In this document: piece after piece, positions 9,149-16,413 of the stretch
Position numbering within the stretch: the first letter of the stretch is position 1
How the letters are laid out: each line of letters starts with the position of its first letter
Assembly (NCBI GenBank): GCA_964428355.1
Contig: CAYRYU010000001.1
Location: 62,001-126,000, forward strand
DNA: 64,000 bases
Direction: 5' to 3'
From: CAYRYU01 sp964428355
GTDB lineage: Bacteria; Muiribacteriota; Ozemobacteria; Ozemobacterales; Ozemobacteraceae
Made by a program: the position numbers and the translations under genes
Notes under the pieces: model-generated
What the model was told of the DNA's origin: nothing
Database searches by the model: none
What the model saw: the letters and a program-made list of their open reading frames with translations, nothing else

Positions 9149-10206
9149 AAACCGCGCATCCCCAAGGATTTCCACCCTCTCTTTCGGGGCGCGGGGGACC
9201 ACCAGAACACTGTCTCCAGGGCAACACGACGTTCGGGATCACATCCACGATCCCTCTCGAGATCCCTCTTGCCGCGGGGAAGAAAGTCCTCGACCTGAAC
9301 AATATCTTCATCACGCACCCTCGCGCCCCTGACCTAGTCAAAGCCGCCGAGGGGGAAGGTTTTCCCCGGAACTGCTGCTCGTGGATCAGAGGCCTCTACG
9401 GTTTGGTCCGGGAGAGGAAGATCGAACGCGTGATTTTCGTCACAGGGGGGGATTGTTCGAACACGCACGCGATGATGGAGACGCTTCAACCATTTCTCCA
9501 GGAAACCGCGACCTTTTCGTTCCCCTTCGAAAGGAACCGAACTGAACTCGGACGGGAAATGGAAAGGTTCGCCGGCTTTTTCGGGATTTCCCTTGATTCG
9601 GCGGAGGAAATGGGCCGCAAACTTGCCTCCACTCGAAATCTCCTCTGCCAAGCCGATCGCATGACCTGGGAGGGACAGCTCCTGTCAGGTTCTGAGAACC
9701 TCCAATGGCTCGTTTCCGCATCGGACTTCCAGGGAGACCCCGCGTCATTTCATGGAAACCTGAGCGATTTCCTTGGGCGGGCGAGAAAGCGTTCTCCGAT
9801 CAACCCTGACGGAGTCCGGATCGGAATCCTGGGCGTCCCCCCCATTCTGACCGACGTGGCCGAGGTCCTGGAGGGTTTCGGAGCAAAGGTTGTCTGGAAC
9901 GAAATGCCCCTTCAGTTTTCCCTCCCTTTTCCTGATGAGGACCTCACCGGCCGGTATCTTCGGTTTTCCTATCCCTATGGGGTGGGAGCCCGGATCGAAG
10001 ACATCCGTCAACGGATCAGGGAAAGGTCGATCAGGGGCCTGGTGCATTATACACAGGCCTTTTGCCACCGTCAGATTCATGATATAGTGATCCGCAGGGA
10101 GATTGACATCCCGATCCTAACCATCGAGGGGGAAACCCCCGGTGTCTGCGATCAAAGGACAAGGCTCCGCCTGGAAAGTTTCGTCGAAATACTCAAGGAA
10201 AGTTGA
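9145..10206 (+). CDS. 2-hydroxyacyl-CoA dehydratase D-component-like protein
   Basis: About 353 aa. The fold signature of the HgdB/FldC/BcrB-type iron-sulfur family is visible: GITSTIPLEIPLAAGKKVLDLN at the N-terminus (the PvEl..AAG block), NCCSWIRGLYG and GGDCSNTHAM (candidate [4Fe-4S] cysteines), HYTQAFCHRQ, and the terminal IPILTIEGETPG...RTRLRLESFVEIL block. The family uses a [4Fe-4S] cluster and an ATP-driven activator to make ketyl radicals. No activator gene is present in the window, so the real substrate is open. A TTG start at 9145 is chosen (GAAGAGG at 9133-9139, 5 nt before; TTGA overlap with the TPR gene); a TTG at 9112 is the alternative. No in-frame ATG is available near the N-terminus. 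Confidence 0.75.
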   Translation: MKTAHPQGFPPSLSGRGGPPEHCLQGNTTFGITSTIPLEIPLAAGKKVLDLNNIFITHPRAPDLVKAAEGEGFPRNCCSWIRGLYGLVRERKIERVIFVTGGDCSNTHAMMETLQPFLQETATFSFPFERNRTELGREMERFAGFFGISLDSAEEMGRKLASTRNLLCQADRMTWEGQLLSGSENLQWLVSASDFQGDPASFHGNLSDFLGRARKRSPINPDGVRIGILGVPPILTDVAEVLEGFGAKVVWNEMPLQFSLPFPDEDLTGRYLRFSYPYGVGARIEDIRQRIRERSIRGLVHYTQAFCHRQIHDIVIRREIDIPILTIEGETPGVCDQRTRLRLESFVEILKES

Positions 10207-10213
10207 CCCTTCC

Positions 10214-11566
10214 ATGTCGAACCAGAAGAAGCGCAACGGACGAACCTCACTTCCCTCATTTTTTCCCATCCTGTCTTTCCTGGTTTTAATCGTCCTGCCC
10301 TTTTCCTTCCCCCCCCTGGTTTTCGCGCAGCCCACTGTATCTGGAAATGTGGATAACCAAGTTGTGAAGGTAGGCCTTCTGCGGGACAAACCCATCATCA
10401 CGACGCGAGTCCAATCGATAAACGGCGAATGGTTGATCAAGTTCTACCCAATGCCCGCGCCGGGGGTTTCGCGGGAACCTCTCTTTTCGAGCGAGGTCAT
10501 CGAGGTCCTCTCGCTGGGTGAAGATGCCACCTTTCAGCTGACCCCCCATGGAATTGTGTCTCGCCTTTCCTCAGGAAAAGAACTCCCGGTCGTTCCATCC
10601 CCGGAGGAGGTTGATGTCTCTTCGCCCCCGGTCAGGATGGGTTTCTCGAGGATAGAGATCTACGGTGGAGAGACCATTTCCTTCGAGGTTCCGGGGAAGA
10701 GCCCGGTGGTCCTGACAGGGGTCCTGACCCTGAGCGCGGGAGAAAAATTCCTGGAGTTCACCAACACCGTTTCCCTGCACGAGTATCTCATCACCGCGAC
10801 CTCGGACCTCACGCCGGGTCCAGAGCCAGAAGCGATCAAGGCGAACCTGGTCATGGTACGGTCGTTTGCACTGGCATCGAAACGCGCCGGCCGGCACGCA
10901 TCGGAAAGTTTCGACCTCTGCGACACCTCCCACTGTCTGGTTTTCCCCGGGAGCGGCCAGAACAGGGACCTCGTACGATTCACCCTGGACAAAAGCACGC
11001 CAGAGATCCTCGTTCACAAAGGTGAAATCGTCCTTCCCCATTTCACCCACACCTGCGGGGGAAAGACCAGCAGTGCGAAAGATGTGTTCTTTGTCGACGA
11101 TCCCGTCCACAGGGGAATCGAAGACCGGCTCGAAAAGAAGGGCTCAGAGAACTGTTACCACAGCCCTTCCTTCCAGTGGAGAAGAACCTTCACCCAGGAG
11201 GAGATCTCAGACATGGTTTCCGCCTCGTTCGCAGGGGGAGCCCAGAGGATTTTCCTGAAGTGGGAGCCGAAAAAGACCGACCCGACAGGCCGGATAACCG
11301 AGATTTCCGTCCGGGGGCGGCTCGAAAGGTCGGTCCCGGGAACCGAGTTCCTGACGAAGGCCCAGGAGTATTTCGGGCCCAACTCCCTGAAGAGCATGCG
11401 CTTCACGGTCCAGCCCATGCGCCAGATTTCGATCTACTCGGGTTGGGGCCAGGGATTCGGGGTAGGGTTATGCCTTATGGGAGCTGACGGCCTTGCAAAG
11501 AAGGGGTTGGATTATCGGAAAATCCTGAACTTCTACTTTTCGGAAATCGAGATCAGAAGGCCCTGA
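10214..11566 (+). CDS. SpoIID/LytB-domain secreted protein
   Basis: 450 aa from the ATG at 10214 with a clear signal peptide (hydrophobic stretch at ~residues 15-35 ending FPPLVFA). The C-terminal two thirds carries the SpoIID/LytB domain: LHEYLITATSDL, the IKANLVMVRSFALA block, the DLCDTSHCLVFPG pair of cysteines, and FTHTCGGKTSSAKDVF. Characterised members such as SpoIID are lytic transglycosylases acting on denuded peptidoglycan, and LytB enhances amidase. The usual E-M-P-xxxP motif around the catalytic glutamate reads differently here (LTPGPEPEAIKAN), so catalytic competence is uncertain. Likely periplasmic cell-wall role. A GTG in-frame start at 10142 would overlap the upstream gene and is disfavoured. 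Confidence 0.8.
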   Translation: MSNQKKRNGRTSLPSFFPILSFLVLIVLPFSFPPLVFAQPTVSGNVDNQVVKVGLLRDKPIITTRVQSINGEWLIKFYPMPAPGVSREPLFSSEVIEVLSLGEDATFQLTPHGIVSRLSSGKELPVVPSPEEVDVSSPPVRMGFSRIEIYGGETISFEVPGKSPVVLTGVLTLSAGEKFLEFTNTVSLHEYLITATSDLTPGPEPEAIKANLVMVRSFALASKRAGRHASESFDLCDTSHCLVFPGSGQNRDLVRFTLDKSTPEILVHKGEIVLPHFTHTCGGKTSSAKDVFFVDDPVHRGIEDRLEKKGSENCYHSPSFQWRRTFTQEEISDMVSASFAGGAQRIFLKWEPKKTDPTGRITEISVRGRLERSVPGTEFLTKAQEYFGPNSLKSMRFTVQPMRQISIYSGWGQGFGVGLCLMGADGLAKKGLDYRKILNFYFSEIEIRRP

Positions 11567-11573
11567 TCATACG

Positions 11574-11648
11574 TCAGAGGTCGAATGACATCTCGAAGGT
11601 CAGGAGCATCGTCAGAACTGTAGCGAACAAAAGGGGAACGCTTTCCAT
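11574..11648 (-). CDS. Candidate 24-aa hydrophobic micropeptide
   Basis: A 24-codon ORF beginning at the ATG complementing 11646-11648 and ending at TGA. It is preceded by a perfect AGGAGG (54-59 of the 11600 block) with a 5-nt A-only spacer. The product is hydrophobic (Leu/Val/Phe/Met core flanked by Glu near each end and a C-terminal Asp-Leu), enough for one membrane helix. It lies antisense-oriented in the 204-nt gap between two + strand genes. No promoter with both boxes was found upstream. No homologue is known to me; the call rests on the ribosome binding site and composition. Confidence 0.4.
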   Translation of the reverse strand: MESVPLLFATVLTMLLTFEMSFDL

Positions 11649-11770
11649 TTTTTCCTCCTGAGGGGCGATTTTCCGTTCTGATATCGACAGACCGCGGAAT
11701 ATCCCTGAGAAAATCCCGTCTTCCGGCACGGATCTCCCAAAGCCGCCTCAAGAGGGATATTTGACAGGCC

Positions 11771-12145
11771 ATGGAGGCGAACGTAGAATCATTTCCCATG
11801 ACCGACAAAAGAATCCTTTTGGTCACGGTTCCAGACCGGGAAACAGGGGAGCGGACCGCCCACCGCCTCCTCGAGAAGCGAATCGCCGCCTGCGTCCAGG
11901 TTCTGCCCGGGATCGAGTCCTTCTACCATTGGGAGGGAAAACTCGAGAGGTCCGAAGAGCTGCTCCTGATCATCAAAACAAAGGATTCTCTCATGGCCGA
12001 GGTCGAACGGGAGGTTCGGTCGATCCATCCCTACAAGGTCCCCCAGATCGTGGCGGTTCCCATTCTGTGGGGGCACAAACCCTACATGGCCTGGATCGAC
12101 GAGAGCTGCGAGAGTTTCGCTTCCCCTTCGGGCGCGAAGAGCTGA
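11771..12145 (+). CDS. cutA: CutA1 divalent-ion tolerance family protein
   Basis: 124-aa (or 115-aa if the ATG at 11798 is used) PII-like trimeric protein of the CutA1 family. Typical blocks: ILLVTVPDRETGERTAHRLLEKRIAACVQV, then IESFYHWEGKLERSEELLLIIKT, and the C-terminal HPYKVPQIVAVPI...YMAWIDE. Linked by genetics in E. coli to copper/divalent cation tolerance; the biochemical role remains unclear. It sits just upstream of the helicase gene. The RBS is weak for both starts. Confidence 0.9.
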   Translation: MEANVESFPMTDKRILLVTVPDRETGERTAHRLLEKRIAACVQVLPGIESFYHWEGKLERSEELLLIIKTKDSLMAEVEREVRSIHPYKVPQIVAVPILWGHKPYMAWIDESCESFASPSGAKS

Positions 12146-12163
12146 GGGCCCTTCGAAACGCCG

Positions 12164-14149
12164 ATGGCCAGGATCTTCGAACTAAAAACCGAAAACCCGC
12201 GTGCAGAAAACGTTTCCTTCAGGATCGATTACGCTGGGGAGCTCAATCAGCAGCAGTTCCAGGCGGTCACCACGTTGGACGGCCCCCTACTGTGCATTGC
12301 GGGCGCTGGATCGGGGAAAACCCGCACCCTGGTTTACAGGGTCGCCAGGATGGTTGAGGAAGGGATCCAGCCAGAATCGATACTTCTCCTCACCTTCACC
12401 CGGAAGGCGGCCCGAAACATGCTCGACCGGGCATCCCGTCTGGTCGGGGAAGCCTGTGGACATGTGGCGGGAGGAACCTACCATTCGTTCGCCAACATGA
12501 TCCTGAGACAATACGGGAGCACCATCGGACTTTCACCTTCCTTTTCGATCCTGGATGAGTCGGATGCCTCGGACATCCTGAACCACCTCCGGGGGGAAAT
12601 CGATGTCGATTTTTCCGAGACCCGGTTTCCACAGAAGAAGACTTTGCACGAGATCCTTTCCCGGTCAATCAACCGTGGCATAGCGATTCCCCAGCTCATG
12701 GAGACGGAGTTTCCCCATTTCATCGAGCACCTGGAAACAATCAACCACCTTCTGGCGAAATTCGCGACGTACAAGAAAGAAAACCATCTTCTCGACTACG
12801 ATGATCTCCTGGTCTTTTTTCAAAGACTCCTGGAAGAAAGGGAGGAAATCCGCCATCTTCTCGGAAACCGTTTCCGTTACGTGATGGCCGACGAGTATCA
12901 GGACACGAACCGGCTCCAGGCGAGAATCACGTGCCTTCTGGCGGGGAAACACCGGAACGTGATGGTTGTAGGCGACGATGCCCAGACCATCTACTCTTTC
13001 CGGGGCGCGGATTTCCGGAACATCATGGAGTTTCCTCGCGAGTTCCCCGAAGTCAGGATCATCCGTCTCGAAGAGAATTTCCGAAGCACCCGCCCCATCC
13101 TCACGGCAGCAAATGCGCTGATGAAGAATGCAAGGGAAGGTTTCCCCAAGAGCCTGTTCACCCGCAAGGAAGGGGGCAACCTTCCAGCCAGGGTCGCATG
13201 CATGGATGACGCGGAGCAGGCGGGGTTCGTGGCCCAGGTGATCCTCCAGACCAGGGAGGAGGGCGTCCCCCTTTCCCAGATCGCGGTTCTTTTCAGGTCG
13301 GGATTCCACTCCTTCCAACTCGAGATCGAGCTGAAACGGCGAAACATTCCCTTCGTGAAGTGGGGCGGGTTCAAGTTTCTCGATGCCTCCCACATCAAGG
13401 ACGTACTTTCGCACCTGCGGGTTCTCAACAACCCCTCAGACCGCATTTCATGGATGAGGGTACTCATGCTTCTGCCGGGAATCGGCTCCAAAACCGCTCA
13501 AAAGATCATCGACACGGTGGTTTCGGCGGTCTCGCCATTTTCTTTCGAGGGAGTCAAGGTCCCTCCTCGCGCAGGTGCCACGTTTGAAGGACTCCTTGCG
13601 ACCTTTGCCAAGTGCCTTCCCAACCTGGGCGGACCTCCACGGAGACTGATCGAGACGGTTGCGGAATACTACTTCCCCATCATGAGGGCCCGTTTCGATG
13701 ATTTCCCGAAACGTGGAAAGGACCTGGACCAGCTCGCGCTCCTCAGTGACCGGTTTTCCTCCCTGGCAGAGCTTCTGGGGGAAATCGCCCTGGAACCTCC
13801 ACGCAACTCGGTGGATGAAATCCTTTCCGCCGACCCCGATGACGAGGACAGGTTGATCCTTTCGACCATCCATTCTGCCAAGGGGCTCGAATGGCATACG
13901 GTTTTCGTGATCTGGAACCTGGAAGGCCGCTTCCCCTCCTTTTCCGCGATTTCCGACCCCGATCTTCTCGAAGAGGAACGCCGTCTTCTCTACGTGGCAA
14001 TGACCCGGGCACGGGAAAACCTGTTCCTGACCTTTCCCCTGTCGGCATGGGATGGCCCTGCAGGAAGCATACTCCAGAAACCTTCCCGGTTCCTCGGCGA
14101 GATCGGGCGGGATCTGCTTGAACCGTGGGAGATTCGCCACGCCCGATGA
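12164..14149 (+). CDS. UvrD/PcrA/Rep-family superfamily 1 DNA helicase
   Basis: 661-aa ATP-dependent 3'-5' DNA helicase of SF1A. Motif Q (LNQQQFQAV), Walker A (AGAGSGKT), motif Ia (TFTRKAARNM), Walker B (DEYQDTN), motif III (VGDDAQTIYSFRGA), motif IV (EENFRSTRPIL), motif V (STIHSAKGLEWHTVF) and motif VI (RLLYVAMTRARENL) are all present in order. At 661 aa it lacks a long C-terminal tail, so it is closer in length to Rep/PcrA-like short forms than to UvrD. Roles in repair or replication-fork maintenance are inferred from the family only. It starts 18 nt after cutA. Confidence 0.93.
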   Translation: MARIFELKTENPRAENVSFRIDYAGELNQQQFQAVTTLDGPLLCIAGAGSGKTRTLVYRVARMVEEGIQPESILLLTFTRKAARNMLDRASRLVGEACGHVAGGTYHSFANMILRQYGSTIGLSPSFSILDESDASDILNHLRGEIDVDFSETRFPQKKTLHEILSRSINRGIAIPQLMETEFPHFIEHLETINHLLAKFATYKKENHLLDYDDLLVFFQRLLEEREEIRHLLGNRFRYVMADEYQDTNRLQARITCLLAGKHRNVMVVGDDAQTIYSFRGADFRNIMEFPREFPEVRIIRLEENFRSTRPILTAANALMKNAREGFPKSLFTRKEGGNLPARVACMDDAEQAGFVAQVILQTREEGVPLSQIAVLFRSGFHSFQLEIELKRRNIPFVKWGGFKFLDASHIKDVLSHLRVLNNPSDRISWMRVLMLLPGIGSKTAQKIIDTVVSAVSPFSFEGVKVPPRAGATFEGLLATFAKCLPNLGGPPRRLIETVAEYYFPIMRARFDDFPKRGKDLDQLALLSDRFSSLAELLGEIALEPPRNSVDEILSADPDDEDRLILSTIHSAKGLEWHTVFVIWNLEGRFPSFSAISDPDLLEEERRLLYVAMTRARENLFLTFPLSAWDGPAGSILQKPSRFLGEIGRDLLEPWEIRHAR

Positions 14150-14229
14150 TTTTTGGGCCGAAGCCGACCGAGCCCCTGACGAAGGTTGGGACGTGGCTCC
14201 GAGGCCCTGGCCCAAGGGTTCTTTGCCTT

Positions 14230-14258
14230 GACACCCTCATGGGGTTCTGATAACCTTC
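14230..14258 (+). promoter_or_regulatory. Sigma70-type promoter for the 5'-nucleotidase-like gene
   Basis: TTGACA (14230-14235), exact 17-nt spacer, TAACCT (14253-14258). A start near 14265 leaves only ~16 nt before the ATG at 14281. It is located in the 131-nt gap after the helicase gene; TTGGGCC (14155) and GGCCCAA (14210) inverted copies lie just upstream. Confidence 0.6.
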
Positions 14259-14280
14259 CCATCCAGACCAACTCCTCCCC

Positions 14281-16413
14281 ATGGGGCCGGGGGAAATCCA
14301 AGAATATGAAGGCAACCCGAATTCGGTGATTCGAAATCTCACCATTCTTGCTGGAACCCTCCTCTGCATCCTGCTCTGCCTGATAGTCAGCGACCAGTTG
14401 AGGATTCCATCGAAAACTCTGGTCATTTTCTACACCTCGAATCTCAGGGGACAGATCAACCCCTTTTCCGGGGACCTCTTCGAGAGGCATTACGACAAGC
14501 TGGGGGGTATCGCTTTCCTGAGGGGGATGATGGACGATACCATAGCCCAGTACAAACTTGATCCCCGTTACGTCCTTCTCCTGGATTCGGGTGATTCCCT
14601 GTACGGGTCGGCGGAGGCCTCCCTGACGTTGGGTGAGGTTCCCTACGACCTCATGGTCAAGGCAGGCTACGATGCCATGGCCGTCGGCAACATGGAATTC
14701 GAGTTCGGAATGGATGTCCTCCGGAAGTTCACCGAGGCTGGGAAGCTTCCAATGCTCGCGTGCAATTACCGCGACATCAAGGCTCCTCTCGGAAACACCT
14801 TCATTCCCGGAAAGATTATCGTGAAAAACGACGTCAAGATCGGGGTGATCGGGCTGGGCCACGGCGACCTCGCCCGCAACATCAGGCAGGAAAACGTTCT
14901 TCAGGTCGAGATAACCGACATGAGGGCCGCCGTCCAAAAGACCGCTCTCGAGCTCAAGGGCCAGGGAGCAGAGCTCATCGTCCTTCTTTCCCACCATCCC
15001 GCCCTGGACAACCTGATGGAAATCGAAAAGATGTTTCCCGATGTCGATGTGGTCATCGGAGACCTGATCGGCCCCCCACCCGCGGGCCCCAACACCCGCC
15101 CCCTGATCTGTCAAACCGCGCCAGCGCGAGGTGCAGGCCTTGGAATGGTAAAAATCCCCTTCATGGGGGGGGAATGGAATCTTTCGAAAGCCTTCCGGGC
15201 GGTTTTCCCCATCGACTCCAGCCGGATCTCCCCCAACAGGCCTCTCCTCGAGGAAGTCAACAAGCTCGAGTCCCGGATCGATTCCCTTCTGGAGGAAGTT
15301 ATCGCACACGCCAACGGCGATTTCAAACGAGCCTACAGCGATGAGTCCACGATCGGAAACCTGATCACGGACTCGATGAAATTCACTGCCAAGACCGATA
15401 TCGCCCTCCAGAATTCTGGCGGAATCAAATCCACCATTTCCTCCGGGGCAATCTCCCTAAGGGATCTCTACGACCTCCTTCCCTTTGAAAACTCTGTGGT
15501 GAAGCTCGAACTCCAGGGTTGGGAAATCGAGAACATCCTCGAGGAAAGCCTCGCCGAACAGGGGAGTTTCCTTCAGGCTTCTGGCCTCCAGTGCCTGTAT
15601 TCGAGCAAGAATCCCAAGGGTTTCCGGATATTCCAGATCTCGGTGAACGATGAACCGCTCGAATTCTCGAAAACGTACACCGTCGCGGTCAACGATTTCA
15701 TGCTTTCCAACAATCTCGGATGGCCCGAGCTGGGAAAAGCCCGGGGGGTGACTCCGATCGGGCTTCTTCGCGAGAATTTCAAGAACTACCTGATTTCGCA
15801 GGGAACGGTCTCCCCTTCCCTCACCCGAAGATTCAATGACATCCAGGACCGGGACGAAACCCTGAGAATCCAGGCGCTTTCCTTCGAGATCGCCAGTCTC
15901 TCTGAGCCCCTGGTTCACGACGGGACATGGAACTCTCCCTACGCCCGCTTCCTCAGCGACCTGATGAGAACCGAGGCGGATGCCGACCTCGCAATCCTTC
16001 CGATCGGGATGATCAAGAACCGCAACGATCCCCTTCAGATCGTCACTCCTGCACGCCTTTTCTCGGATTTCCCCGAGTCGACTCCCTTGAAGACCGCTTT
16101 TCTGACAGGGGAAGAAGTCCAGCAGCAGGTCGCGGAATCACTGGCGACCCCCGGCAGGGAAATCTGTTTCTCGGGTTTTTCCGTGGAACTGAAGGATGGA
16201 AAGTTCAACCGGATTTTTCCCTGGGTCGGGGACTTCGAGAAAACTAAGGTGTACAAGGTTGCCCTCCCCGGGAACATCGGAAGCTACCTTCCCGGTCTCA
16301 CGGACCTTTCGAAGCATAAGCCCCGCCTGGAATTCTCTGATTTGCGGCGGGTCTTTGCGACCGGAATACGCCGGAAGAACGGAAAGGTCGAACTTCACCG
16401 TGCCGAATTTTGA
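14281..16413 (+). CDS. Secreted/membrane-anchored 5'-nucleotidase-family metallophosphatase with duplicated C-terminal domain
   Basis: 710 aa with an N-terminal membrane/signal segment (~residues 20-38). A metallophosphatase domain follows: FYTSNLRGQINPF in place of the usual D-x-H motif, then LLLDSGDSLYGS, AVGNMEFEFG, and LLSHHPALDN. A 5'-nucleotidase C-terminal domain spans ~residues 345-520 (TIGNLITDSMKF, IALQNSGGIKS, LYDLLPFENSVV, TYTVAVNDFML). A second, shorter copy appears to follow (~540-700: SPYARFLSDLMRTEADADLAILPIG, FPESTPLKTAFLTGEEV). The first metal motif is altered (TSN-R-Q where DxHG is usual), so hydrolase activity is uncertain. Likely periplasmic nucleotide salvage or cell-surface function. 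It overlaps the next gene by 14 nt. Confidence 0.8.
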   Translation: MGPGEIQEYEGNPNSVIRNLTILAGTLLCILLCLIVSDQLRIPSKTLVIFYTSNLRGQINPFSGDLFERHYDKLGGIAFLRGMMDDTIAQYKLDPRYVLLLDSGDSLYGSAEASLTLGEVPYDLMVKAGYDAMAVGNMEFEFGMDVLRKFTEAGKLPMLACNYRDIKAPLGNTFIPGKIIVKNDVKIGVIGLGHGDLARNIRQENVLQVEITDMRAAVQKTALELKGQGAELIVLLSHHPALDNLMEIEKMFPDVDVVIGDLIGPPPAGPNTRPLICQTAPARGAGLGMVKIPFMGGEWNLSKAFRAVFPIDSSRISPNRPLLEEVNKLESRIDSLLEEVIAHANGDFKRAYSDESTIGNLITDSMKFTAKTDIALQNSGGIKSTISSGAISLRDLYDLLPFENSVVKLELQGWEIENILEESLAEQGSFLQASGLQCLYSSKNPKGFRIFQISVNDEPLEFSKTYTVAVNDFMLSNNLGWPELGKARGVTPIGLLRENFKNYLISQGTVSPSLTRRFNDIQDRDETLRIQALSFEIASLSEPLVHDGTWNSPYARFLSDLMRTEADADLAILPIGMIKNRNDPLQIVTPARLFSDFPESTPLKTAFLTGEEVQQQVAESLATPGREICFSGFSVELKDGKFNRIFPWVGDFEKTKVYKVALPGNIGSYLPGLTDLSKHKPRLEFSDLRRVFATGIRRKNGKVELHRAEF

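Noticed and set aside
14155..14216. TTGGGCC/GGCCCAA inverted pair as a terminator after the helicase gene
   Set aside because: The arms are ~50 nt apart and no T-tract follows, so not called as a terminator.
16196..16399. Longer N-terminus for the first diguanylate cyclase
   Set aside because: It would overlap the 5'-nucleotidase-like gene by over 200 nt; the GTG at 16400 has the better signal and leads directly into the first membrane helix.
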